From Rhabdornis inornatus (taxonomy: Eukaryota > Chordata > Aves > Passeriformes > Rhabdornithidae), in contig VWZS01003937.1 of assembly GCA_013397075.1 (NCBI GenBank), positions 1,243,980 through 1,307,979 of the forward strand: a stretch of 64,000 nt of DNA, given 5' to 3'. Both the position numbers and the translations under genes were made by a program. The notes beneath the pieces are model-generated. The model did not search any database and had not been told where the DNA came from. It worked only from the letters and a program-made list of their open reading frames with translations. Positions 39,931-52,080 of the stretch are shown here, piece by piece (position 1 is the stretch's first letter; every line of letters starts with the position of its first letter).

Positions 39931-40550
39931 ATCTGAAGTTTAATGACTCAAACTGGGCAGCATCCTGGGAACCTTGAAAGAAGAGGTTTTCCTAGCTGTC
40001 AGAAGAGGGCAAATGAGCACACACAGAGGCAGATTAAATCATGATGCTTTCAAAGGCAAGAGAAGAATCTGTGGCTTAGTGGGTAAACTCGCAAATTTTA
40101 GACCTATGAATACATACTGCCCTTCTCAGTAGAATCATTTTACCAAGGAGACTGTATTACTGGGCATCTCTATCTGTGACACCCAGAAAAGTTATAGAAG
40201 CATAGAACAGAGAGCTGAGTGAGTTAAAGATACTCCACTATGACTCCTGGATTAAAATGTTATTTCTTAATTTACTGTAGTCATTCTAGGACATATAAAC
40301 TCTGTCAAATAGTCATCATTACACTGGAATAAAAGCATTTATGCAAGGAATAATGTTTCTAACCGTCCTGCTATAATTATGCAAGTGTGACTGGCAAAAT
40401 TTCCCTATAAGAACAAGCTCTGACTGTCTCTGGTAACAAATTTAAGGAATTGAATAAATACAAATAAAACTAACTTCCAGGAAATTAACTTTTTAGCAGA
40501 GGGGCCCAAGTGTTTAATGTTTGGCATTGTTGTATTGCTCTTCCTTGATA

Positions 40551-40569
40551 AGTATATATTATATATACT
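40551..40569. repeat. AT-rich palindrome
   Basis: AGTATATAT and ATATATACT flank one central T. Further TA repeats follow to about 40584. This is a likely slippage-prone (TA)n region. Confidence 0.6.
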
Positions 40570-40930
40570 ATCTACTATATATATCGTGCCAAAAGCCACT
40601 GACAGAACAAACTTTTACCTGCACTTGCTGGGAGCTGAAACAGGTTAAACTCATGGGGCATCTGGCTTGTCCTTGAGAACCAATAACACTGCTGTCATAA
40701 GCTAAGCTACTCCACAGTGAAATGACAGGAACTCATTTCCAATCCTATTACACATACTAGGTCCACAATGCCTTGCTTCACCTGGGGCTCCATTTAAACA
40801 CTTCTATTTGTAGGTACCACGCTTTAACTTGAGGTGCAGCAAGTCCATCACATGCAGGGCCATCTGACAGGGAGTCTTTGTGCTTTCTGCATGTAGGAGG
40901 AAGACGTGGTAGGATATGTTACTAATAGTC

Positions 40931-40968
40931 TCACAGAATTATAGAATCATTTAGGTCTCAATGCATGT
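40931..40968 (-). mobile_element. CR1 3'-end fragment, reverse orientation
   Basis: Read on the minus strand, the segment gives GAGACCTAAATGATTC followed by TATAATTCTGTGAG, which matches the end of CR1 (…CCTaAATGATTCTATGATTCTgTGA). Only the last few dozen bases are recognisable. Confidence 0.7.
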
Positions 40969-41227
40969 CACCACAATGAGCCAAATTCAACCAAAAAAAA
41001 AAAAAGAAGAAAAGACTTTTCTAAAGTTTATTTACAGCTGATGCACTTATAATCTCCCATGACAGTTCAAAATCTGAGCGTTTTACAGCATGAAGAAAGA
41101 AATGGTGAGGAGGTTTCTGCTAGTGATGTAGCTTGGGGTTTGCAGGGCTGGATTAGATTAGAGCTTCCTGCTCTTTGTCCAAAGCCACAGCAGTCTCACT
41201 GACAGTGCGCAACGGCCAAGAGACAAC

Positions 41228-41363
41228 TACAGGGACAGGAATCCCTAGAAATATTCAAGGTCAGGCTGGATCAGGCTGTGAGAAACCTTAGCTAGGCTCA
41301 CTGCAGATAAGGTGGGACTAGATGACCTTTAAAGGTCCTTTCTAATTCCAACTATTCTATGGA
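41228..41363 (+). mobile_element. CR1 3'-end fragment
   Basis: The segment shows the conserved CR1 order: AATATTCAAGGTCAGGCTGG, then GGGACTAGATGACCTTTAAAG, then GGTCCTTTCTAATTCCAAC, and the tail CTATTCTATGG. The typical strongly 5'-truncated form is seen. Divergence is moderate. Confidence 0.9.
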
Positions 41364-44300
41364 GGCCAGGGAGGATCTGCAGCCCCCTCTCATCATGGGG
41401 AGCACACCACAGCATGCCACACCATGCCACTGTCTCTAATACTCACCCCAAATGGCCTCATTACAGCTTCAGGGAAGAGCAGCTGTGCTCTTGGGGAAAA
41501 CCAGACCACAGTGCACAAAGCCAACAGCAGTGTGGGGTGCCCATTTTGATCCTAATTTTTCATATCCTGGTACTTCCTTACCAAATTTCTCTGCCCAGTG
41601 GACTACTGGACAGGCAGAGCCAGACATTACTGGGGGAGAGGGGGAGGTAAAATTTATAGCATTTTTAGCTCTTTTTGGCTGTTAAGTATCCTTTATGCAT
41701 AATGGCAATATCTGCTGTAAAGAACTGCACGTGGGCCAAACCATCACATCACTTCACATTCACCTCAGCCACAGATTTGCAGGTCCAAGTCTCCTATTGT
41801 TGGGTTGAAACCATTTAAATCCCCCAATACCAAGGGACTCAGTGACAATTTACAATGAAAAGCAAAATCAGATCTTAGAGAGAGGAATCAATGCGAAGCA
41901 TTGCAAGTACAAGAAATGCATTTCGGCAGATGTGTGAATCAAATTCTTGTGCTTCATTACCAAGTGAGAAGAGGTTTGGTGGGCTCCTACAAGCAGGACT
42001 TGGCTTGCAGGCAGCTGGGCATGGCACCACACCTCTGTACCATGCCTTGGGCCACCAAAGCGGTTTACACTGTCTCAGTGTTTCCGAGTCAGCAGAGAGG
42101 GAGGGTGTGCAAAGAAAGAGGAGTTAAAAACTCACTTTCTTGGACCAGGAAGATGCAATGTGTGGGTCAATATGGGGCACAATTGGTCTCCTTTCCCTGA
42201 ATAAGATCTTTGCTTTCAAGCACCAGTGAAACACTAATAAGCAAAATACGGCATCTATAAGTACCTGGTAGCAGTATCACCCCTTCTGTGGATACAGCCC
42301 TGAGGGAAGGTGACTAAGGGTCACTTTTAGCCCATAAAATCAACTGTCATCACAGGCAGGCAGCTGCTGAAGCTAGAGGGCCAGACTTAGCCTGCCTGCT
42401 CCCACTCCATTGCATCTTGTATCCCCTTTACTCAGAGATGATGCAGAAGCCACCAGTTACCCCCTTGGCACTGGAGGAACTGATCTCAGGAGGCTGAATC
42501 CCACCATTTGGCATAGCTGCTTGTGCCAGGAAGCCCAAGAGCTGATTTTGGTATGAGTGTGCACAGACCCCAGCACAGCCCACACATGAAGGATCAGGAA
42601 TTCGAGCTCTGTGTGTTACCTGGCATCTTGGTCTTCAGCAACTAGACCTGCTGTCCACCTCAGAACACATGGGCAAAGACTGGGATTTCAAGACTCCTGG
42701 GATTCTGACACAAGAACCTTACCTTTGCCTTCACCAGCCAGGCTCAGAGACAACACAGTGGGAGGAACAGCTACAGGGAAGACAGAGCAAAGCCCACATC
42801 CAAATAGCTGCCAACAGGGACTTTGCAACAAAAAGACTCAACACATTAAAATTACTAAGAAAACACATCTGTAACCTCTAGCCTTCATGAAATCAGAGAT
42901 GAGAAATCGTATAAACTGTTGACTACTAGTTACAGGACCATAGCAGAAACTCACTAATGCAGTTAGAAAATTTCTATTCTTAGTCTGAATTTGGATGCTC
43001 CTCTCTTGTGCACAAAGACTTGGTTGGGAAAGTTAAATAGAATCCATTTCCTTATATAGCAGAAACAATTTAGGCTACAAGCATCCCATGCCAAAAGGAT
43101 TTTCAGCCTAAAAATTACATTTAAATGACAATTCAGACATTAATTCTTTGTTTAAACCTAGCAGATTGAGTAATTCTTAAAACAAAATTCTTTTAATAAA
43201 AACAATAATGAAAAATAAATCCATGTATATATAGAAAAGAATTACAGAAAGGTCTGACTTTTGGAGGGAGGAAAAGAGTTGAACAGACTTTACTGAGAAC
43301 TTACAATATCTTGTAGTTTATGTTGCATGTTTTTACTGTTTTTCTTTAAGATAATCCTAAAGAACAGCAGAGACTCTTTTCCCTACTACTGTGTATGGTT
43401 CAGAAAAGCCTATATATAGATACACTTTGGTATATGAAAACTCACTCAGAAAAATAAACAAACAAGAGTTAGAATTCAAAAACAAACCCAGAAAATTTCT
43501 AGAGATGCAGCTGAGTGAGGAAGGTTATACTTTCTAAAATACCAGGAAACAGAGTTACAGTAATGTTCTTCTACGGGATGTACCTACTTGAGTTCAAGTG
43601 TCAGTAAACCAAGGGAGCAAACATCCTAATTAATCTGCAGGCCACAGTCTCCACCCATTACCCACTGACTAGCTAGTCAGAGCTCTTTTTGTCCCTAACA
43701 TCAATATAACTCATGAAGAGCAACAGGCTGATGAGCAAAGGCTGATGGCAGAGCTGGGGGCACAGCAATCTGAAGAGGTGCTCTTTCCTTCTACAACACC
43801 TTTAGCCCAAAAACTAAAGCTCCTTCCAGAAGCAGCTTCTTCAGACTGTTTTAAAGAGGAGGAATCATAAAGACACTGAAAGGCTAAACCATTTGCTCAC
43901 GTGTTTACACCGATTGAGAAGTAATCTGAAGCTCCATGGCCTCTCTTCTAGTCAGCCTATTTGCTGGCTTACTCAGTATGCCAGGACTTGCAGATATTGA
44001 CTTGTATATGTTCATCAATAATAGCTCAACAATGCACAAAAATGTAAAAAATAATTATAACCAAACGAACCATGAGCCCAGGACTAGCATCTCCACACAG
44101 ACAAATGCATCCTGAATTTAATTCTGGGCACAGGAAAATAATTTTTAAAGAGTTCTGCTAAAGATATTGAATCCACACATACAGTTCCTGTGATAATCCT
44201 GTCCCAATGCATACATAAACCACTACACACCTCCATGCAATCACCACCAGTGCCTGTGGTTCTAAACTCCAGTGCCAGTCCTGTCAATGTCCTGGATGAC

Positions 44301-45899
44301 CAGAGAAAAAAAACCTGTTAAAATGGGACCTTTTCATTTGACAGAGTAGCAACTTGGAAGAGAACACTGCGAATATTTACACACACTGGTAGAGAAAGAC
44401 TGAGCCAGCTCACTTGATGGAGCCATGTTGGACTGTGTAATCTAGATATGCACATTTGGGGAGCTCAGGTCCACAATGACCACAGGACATAGACAAAGGT
44501 ATTGTCTTCTGGCACACCATCATAGTGGTCACAAAAGGTTCAGAAGAATCCCTTGTTTGCAGACTACCTTAGCAGCCATTTTCTGGCAGGGATCAACTAC
44601 ACAGCACCATGTTCTGCAATTAAGTTTCTCCAGTTGCCCCTGTTTAGGACCAGGTTTTCACACATCAGATATTTTTTGTGCCCAGAGACATGCATGAAGA
44701 AGGCAGTAAAAAGAAGCTGTTGTCCATGCTTTACATTGGAAGAGATATAAAGCCAGTGTTGCGGTATTCAAGAAATTAATCCTAAAATCTCCTCCTAATG
44801 ATTTTAAGAGGCTGCAAATCCATAGCAAGAGAGAAAGAGCCCCAGAGGACAAAGCAGGTGAGAGCACTGGAGCTGAAAGCACTGTTACATGCTAGCACCT
44901 GCCCACACGAAGGTGGAGAAAAATGGCTGGCAGGCACTGTTAAAACCCTTCATGTCTGCCTGGCAATCACACAGGCAATCACTTTTTTATCACTGAGTAT
45001 AAAAGTAGTGTAGTAGGAGCAGACAGAGCATGAAGTCAAACCACCAATACTAGCCGGCAACACAAGATGATGAACAGAGCTCAGACTAAATGAAAACAGA
45101 GTGCAGCTCCAAAATCTTCTGTAATGCTTGAGGAAGGCACATAAGAATTTTAAAGGTAATTTAGGGGGGATACAAATTATTTTCAGCAGTTTTCATTAAA
45201 AACCCTGGAGTTAAAAATTAGGTGAGAGAGTTCAAACCCAACCCTGCCGTCTTATCACAGTGTATGCTAAATATACGATTAAAAAATCCAGCTAGTTCAT
45301 TACCCCTAATAGCATCTGTGAGCTTCTAAAACTGACATTTCTGTCGACATCTGAATTGGTCACTGGAGGTGGTAAATAAGATGATTTGCCACAGATGCGA
45401 GGAACCAAATCCCAGAGCTGTGCAGAGAACAAATGAGAGCTCTGTTCGAGCCACAGCAGAGCCTTCTTCCCTCCCCGTTTGAGGCCAAATGCACCCACAA
45501 ACAGCTGCAATAAAGCCATCGCATCAGTTACGGCCCTACCACTGTTGGGGAACTGCACAAAGTTGCATTTACTTGTTAAAAATGATTGATTTTAACTGCC
45601 CTCCATATCCACGCTCCACACAATTCCCCTGCACGCTATACCATCTGCTTAATTCTCCCAGGTTGGCTGTGGCATACCGTGACATACAAAAATCAATCAA
45701 AATCACTCGATACGTCAGCAACCAAGGAAGAGCGGCTGCATGTCTGATCTCACCCCTTGTTTTGCAGAGTACTTTTGCTGCCTGCCCAGCTAGTGTGGAG
45801 ACAGTACGTTTCTCCCCTTTCCAACAATGTGATCTTATCTCAGGCAGCTGGCCTGCACTCTGCACTTTCATTTTTATTGTGTGGGTTCTCAAACTGTGA

Positions 45900-46450
45900 T
45901 GCAAATAGTCTGCTGAACATCCTCCCTCCGCGGCGTGTAGAGGCTTTTTTTTCCCTCTTCAGCCTCCTTCCACGCGGCGCGCTCCAGCGTCAGGCTGGCT
46001 CCGGCCAGCTCCCATTGTTCACATTGTTATTTTCATGTCAAGGGCGTGAGAGGAATTTTTTTTTTTTTTTCTGCCAGAACAACCATTTAAAGCCTAGGCC
46101 TTGAAAATACACTTGCCATTTGCAGGAAAACAGTTACTGGATTCTCTGCAAGGCCAAAGGTGAGGGACAGAGCCACACAGTTAAAAAAAGTGAATGCTGG
46201 TACAAATGAAAAGCTGAACCAAAGAAGGAAGCCATTTGCAGAAGAAAACTAAACACCAAAAGTTTAGTTTGTTCTGCAGTGGCCTACATAGAAGGCAAAC
46301 TGCCACAGCAGATTAGATGAGTGGTCCATTGGGGCTGCCGTGCCAGCACCGCCGTAGCTATCTCTAAAAGCGCGAGAGAAATGATGCGTGTGACCTGGAG
46401 TGACAAACGGGAAGAGGTAAGTAGCCGGCTAATTGTGCACGGCTGTGCAT
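45900..46450. promoter_or_regulatory. CpG-enriched patch, candidate alternative promoter / first exon or enhancer
   Basis: CpG sites cluster here (CCGCGGCG near 45930, CGCGGCGCGC near 45973-45982, and further CpG near 46338, 46352 and 46370), while the flanks are CpG-poor. On the plus strand GAG|GTAAGT at 46414-46422 is an ideal vertebrate splice donor. It lies 36 bases after ATGATG at 46381-46386 in an open frame, so a short coding first exon is possible. Two CATTGTT motifs (46013-46019, 46022-46028), typical SOX cores, lie upstream. Direction and function remain inference, and no protein family is recognised from the dozen codons. Confidence 0.4.
46056..46070. repeat. Poly(T) run
   Basis: A run of about fifteen T follows GAGGAA. 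Read on the minus strand it is a short A-run. It interrupts the CpG-enriched patch, and no retroelement body is recognised beside it. Confidence 0.75.
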
Positions 46451-49400
46451 GAGCTCTACAGGAGGATCCTTCCCAACACCTGCTTATGAGCAATACCATC
46501 GCTTATTCCTTCAGCTACTGTGATACAAATGCTGCACTGTGCTGCAAAATTGCCAGTCTTTCAATAGGAAGTCCACAGCATTTATTTCACGTGTCAAGTG
46601 CCTCCACCTCCTACAAGTGCAGGCTGCAGCAGCTGACAAGGTATTGGGAAAGTACACCCTTTGATCAGCTCTACATTTGCTATACTAACTTTACATTAAG
46701 GAGTGTAAAGGGGCTTCATTCAAGAAGAAAACCAGGAAGGAAATGAAAATGTTTCACTATTCCCTTCACAGGTTTTAGGGTTTTAAAAATATTTTTAGAT
46801 ATTATCTCCTTCACAGTTCAGAAAGCCTCAGGCCTGTCTCCTGTAACCTTGCTTTAAAATCTCTTACACACTGATCCTGCCTCCTCCTGTGACCGCTTTT
46901 ATCACATCTTTTCCGACTGCTGCCACTGAAGAGATGGCAACCTTTCACATGATATTCCTGCCTGCCCTCAATTCTGTGCCATGTAGGTTTACACCTTCTA
47001 GTTGAATTTTAATCCCCTCTTTAATATAACTGAGTATCCTAGCAACTCAGATGGCTATTGTGGTGTCCCTAAATACCCCCATCAGGTTAGTCATAAGAAA
47101 CTGTGTTTGAAAGAAGGAAACTTAGGAGAATTCATGGAAATCCTTCGACATTGGTAGGGTTTTCAGCTAATATGGAATCTCCTACTTCTCTTTGTATCTC
47201 CAGTGTTCTTCATGCTCAGAGAACCAGTTCCTAATTTACTTTCTTTACTCCCTCTTAGAAATCCTTCAAATCTTTACAATGCTCTTGGTTCAAGTAGCAG
47301 CTTCTCCTAATTATGTGTTCCCTCTTAACTTTTGTCTGCTCTGAGTTGCTGCCAGTCATCATTTGTTTATTCTGTGGCTTCAGAGCATGCCCCTTGTTTG
47401 GAATAGCAGATACCTGCACTTCCAAATCTTACCTCATCACTTCAGGATAGGCTCCTTGCCTAGTAGCTCTGTATTTGCCTTCAAAGTTTTTATCAATGAA
47501 GTACACTAAAAAGGTCTTAAAAAGATAGAGGCACTTGGCCAGAAACTGGTTCTTCAGGACCCTACACTGGCCTTTCATCTCTCTAATTATGCTCTAAGTG
47601 ACTCAGCAAGCAGTCGATAACAGGCACTGCAACAACAACAACTTCCCCTCATCACAAATAGCTAGTTATAACTGGCTAAAATACAACAGTTATTCATAAA
47701 GCTGTCTGGTCTTTTAAAGAAACCAGCAAGTCTATTTCTTATTCACTGGGGATACCATCCTCCATCTGAAGAAGCATGGTCAGACTCCTCTGGACTTCAC
47801 CAGAATTGAGGTGAAACCCATAATTCATTATTTTTATGACTCCACACTATTTACTCAAAAAGCCTTAGATGTTTAATGGCATCTTTTAGTCCTGGTAATT
47901 TTTTGAACTTCAGGTTCTCAGGAGGCTTTAAATTTTCCCCCTTAGATACTCCAGTTTCTGTTAAAGAGACACAGATGAGTAAAAAAATTATTTACAAAAA
48001 TCAGGCCTCTTTTCCTGTGCCAAGCAGGTATTGATATGGTACTTAGAGCTTTAGCTCATTTTGAGCAACCCCAGGTTTCAATCATGCTTTTCTGCATATT
48101 TCTAGCCAGATTCCATCATGTCTCTACAGATGGTCACGGGAGGCCAAACTATTGACCTTTCTCACCTCCTTTGGCAACACATGCATCTAAACTACTCATC
48201 CCTTTCTAAAACAGAAGAATTTTGCCTGCTCTTCCCTCACCACATCCAGCAAACCTTCCTCTTCCACTCATGTTGCATACATCCCCACACATGTTTTCTG
48301 GATGGCAGGGGTACAAGGCCTGGCAGCAGAAGTCAGCATCAGCTCTGACAGGATACAGCAAGTAGATGGGTCCCAACTGTGATCATGATGGCCACCTTAG
48401 ACAAACAATCAGCCTTTATTTCACCCTTCCAGGGCTCAGCCCTTCCAGGTGGGAGGGAGAGGAATTCAAGGTACCTCCTCACTAGCACAGCATTGGGGAG
48501 CTATGTTTGGCATGACTGTTGGGTAATCCAGATGTGAGGCAGACAACAACTTCTCCTTCCTCAGAGGAGCTACCCACCATCAGCATGTAGTCACAACTAT
48601 TGCTACAGTTATGTCTCTCAGAGAAGCTTCTCTGGCTATCCTGTCCTCTCACCCCACAAAGAGCATATGGAAATTATGCCATTTGCCCCCAGAAGCGTAA
48701 AAGAGTCAACACATGTGCACAAGTGCATGCAGGAGTCCAACGTGGAGCTACCAATGCTCTCTCCTAAAACCTTCCCTCATGCTGAGGAGAGGATGACCAA
48801 GTGACTGACTGTTGGAGAGGAACAGTAGAACTTGGCAAAGTGCTTTGCTACTGGCCTGTTATTAAAAATAAGACCAGCAACATTATATAGGAAATTGAAT
48901 TCTCCCAAACTTCGAAGAATTTATCTGATGTGGGAAGGGATCATGCCATCGTGCACATCAAGTATGTGCAACACAGCCTTTTGAGTGAGATGTACTGAAA
49001 CAGCTAAGCAGGCACCTCATATTAAACAAAGACTATAACCACATAGTTTGTCCCTATAGTCAGCAGCCTTCTAAGCACTAATACTTTTGTCTTGGGCTTT
49101 GATTAGTAAACCATTGCTTTATTTACTGCTAAGCTTGCCCAGCTCTGTGGAACAAGATGAATTATGTTGGAAAAGCAATAAGGGAAGAAGACAGATACAG
49201 TGCTGAAAAATGTGCAAACCAGAAGTATGCTGCAGGAGCTTGGGGGGCAGGTATATGGAAAGGCAGATGGAGCAGGATGCTTACCCTCTGCTGTAAGAAT
49301 ACAAATCTCATCTAACCTGTGCCTCCTCTCCACATTCTTCCAAAGCAGCTAGTGGGGTGCAGACACAGAGCTCACAAGGAACATCTCCACACCCTTTCCT

Positions 49401-50110
49401 TCACAGCACTTGCCACAGCACTGGTAGAGGCAAGTCAGGACATCAGTTCACTTCCAAACCTTAAAGAGGAATAGATACATTTTGGTAGGCATCAAACAAG
49501 CTGTCCTTCATGCACTTTTTCTAGGTGACACATTTCTCCAATGGAAAGATGTCAGGGACATCAGCTCTCCCCCACACCTTAAACATGTCCAGAGGAGGTG
49601 CAGGACTCTTCCACTCTACTCTGTTATAATAAACTTTGCTGCTTCTTTTAGCCTTATGCTCTTTTGTGCTCACAAAATTCAGTTATGGCCACTATTGAAG
49701 TGTTAGTAATTACTTAACAGTAATTAGCCATGGTAGCAATGGATATAGGTCCTCAAAGAATACCCTAAATTTTTTTTTCATTTTGGACATTTTGGACACT
49801 CACTGAGTATGAGTTATTTCTCAATAAAGCTGGAGCTAATTTTTCCTGCACTTTAACTTGTCTCTGAATTTTGAGTATGCAATTGATAAAATTGGAGAAA
49901 AAAAACACCAAAAGAAAAGGAATAGAAAAATTGTTGAAAGGAATCAAAATAAACAGAAAAGAGCACTGGATTACGTTTTCAAAACTGCTACTAAATACTC
50001 TTTGGGTTTGTCAGTCTTCTAAAATAACTCGGGCTAAAAAATTTGCATTCTTTTTATTCCACTGAGGAACTGTGCCCTTGAATACTCTCTTATGCATTTG
50101 TTTGGGTTTG

Positions 50111-50141
50111 TTTTTTTTTTTTTTTTNTTTTTTTTTTTTTT
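50111..50141. repeat. Poly(T) run containing the only ambiguous base
   Basis: Thirty-one positions of T with N at 50127. The N probably marks a base-calling or assembly problem in the homopolymer, so the true length is uncertain. It could also be a small collapsed gap. The flanks do not show a recognisable retroelement. Confidence 0.95.
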
Positions 50142-52059
50142 GGTGAGGATTACATGAAGAATTAGACAAATTTATGAACTATCCAGAGAACACAATCATT
50201 TACTCACAATCAATAAAAAGAATACATGCAGTTTATCTCATACATTCAGAGCAGACCTATTCCTGTCTAACTAGTTCTTGGGAGACCTATTTGGCAAGAG
50301 TTCCCTAATGAGCTAGAAAGAGAGAAGACTGAGGATAGAGCGGGGAGCACCACCCCATACTTTGGAGGCAACCATTCCATATCCTTGGAGGACTGGATTT
50401 CTGACTCTCAAAAGACATAAAATGGGAGAATGTTAAGAAAAGTGAAGAATGGGAGTGGACCTGACCTGCCAGATTAGGAATTTCCCATGGGAAGCCAACA
50501 AACTCTCTGCAGAGGATTTGTAATTTCTCCCTGAACCCTCAGGAAACACAGTGCTACTAGAGGTAATAGCCATGTCTCTCACTAATTTTCTTCTGCTTTG
50601 ATACAGAAGGCTTGCATTCTCAACCTCTGCGTTATTACTAACTCCAGAGGACAAAGCATTTTTTGCGCCAAATAATGACTTGATTTGAAAGGGTTAAGTT
50701 TAACAGATGCCAATATAATTCTTTAAAATCATGTCCAACCCTTAATTACTGGTAACAAACATTATTTGCAGCACAGAGTTGCCGGGAATACTATTCTGCT
50801 TCAATGCTGCTGGCAAGGAAAAGGCTTGTCCACAACGATCGTGTTTCTGTGGCACACTTCGCACACCCTGGTTTGGCTAATGCTGCCAGGGGGGTAATAC
50901 TGGTGAGAGGGATACACAAAATGCCTAAAGGTAGCACAGAAGGCTACCTAATCTAACTATAAAAATAACAAGACCACAGCCAGGATAACCTCCTCTAGAT
51001 ACTCCAACCCCATGGCGCTGTGGGCTCAGGAAAGCATCTAAGCAAACTGCTTAGTCCCACCTTTCACTAACCAGTTGCTAGTTAAGAGGGAGCTGTGGAG
51101 ATGGAGGGAGAAGGGTGAAGAAATGAGGGAGGTAAAAGGTATGCAGATCAGGTGGTTGAGGCTGTCTGGAAGCACTGACTCCTGCAGCTTGGGCAGGGCA
51201 ACACAACACACCAGACCTGTTGCTCAGACTGTACCACACTCATCACACTTCTATGCTATCACAAGGAGCAAAGGGAGGCAGCTGACTTCTCTGGCTAGCA
51301 GGGCAATATTCAGGATGGGCAGAGCAAGTGTGCCACAGCAACAGCGCCCATCCAAGGCACCTTTCTGGCAAGCCCCCATCTTCTGTGCCCTTCTTATGTA
51401 CAAGGACAGCTGGCCACTGAACACCTTGTCATTCTCATCTTCCCAAATTCTTTCCGCTGTAATGAGACATTTTACCCCAACAGCAACAGGAAATGTTGGG
51501 CAACATAGTCTCCCCACAAAATAAAGCAGCAGGTGAAAAAAAAAAATAAAATCAATAGTTTGGCAGTATTCATTCCTTGCAAAAATTTCTTCTCACTGAG
51601 GAAGTTTCCTGAGAAACTCAGAAGCCACCACCTTTCATCTGTGACCACTGTCCTTCAGTGCTAGTGCCACATACCCCAGCCCATACATACAGACACTTCT
51701 TTTCAGAGCAGTCTAACGCCTTGCTCCCAGAAGGCCACTCTATACTTGGAGCCTTTGGAAATAAGCATGTCACCTTTCTTTCCCCTGGACAATGCTGTGT
51801 CCTCTTACATGCTTTTTCTTGCTGTTCCTTGCTCATAATCCTCATGGCCTTCACTTTCCCCTCCCACAGCTAAACCAAAGAGCATCCCTGCCCCATGTGC
51901 CTTCCTGTATCCAATTACTGACCATGGGAACCTCCTAATCCTTTGTACTCAGTTTTGAGACCATTGCAGATGCAATGCAGATTAAGACCTCCCAAGGCAT
52001 CAGACAAAACATATCCTGTGACTTTCAGCTAACCTTCCACTGAGCAGAACTATAATACT

Positions 52060-52080
52060 CACTTACAGACACTGTAAGTG
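52060..52080. repeat. Short perfect hairpin, 9-bp arms
   Basis: CACTTACAG and CTGTAAGTG flank a three-base loop. It may be chance. Confidence 0.45.

Larger units (their letters stand above)
39931..45480. other. Unique non-coding DNA
   Basis: No coding exon is recognised. Apart from the (TA) palindrome and two small CR1 pieces in opposite orientation near 40.9 and 41.2 kb, no structure stands out. Open frames such as 41891-42200 and 44476-44750 (plus) are overlapping chance frames in mildly GC-richer DNA. Confidence 0.55.

Noticed and set aside
40060..40130. tRNA-like A-box (GTGGCTTAGTGGGTAAACTCGC region)
   Set aside because: No B-box, anticodon arm or acceptor stem follows at the expected distance.
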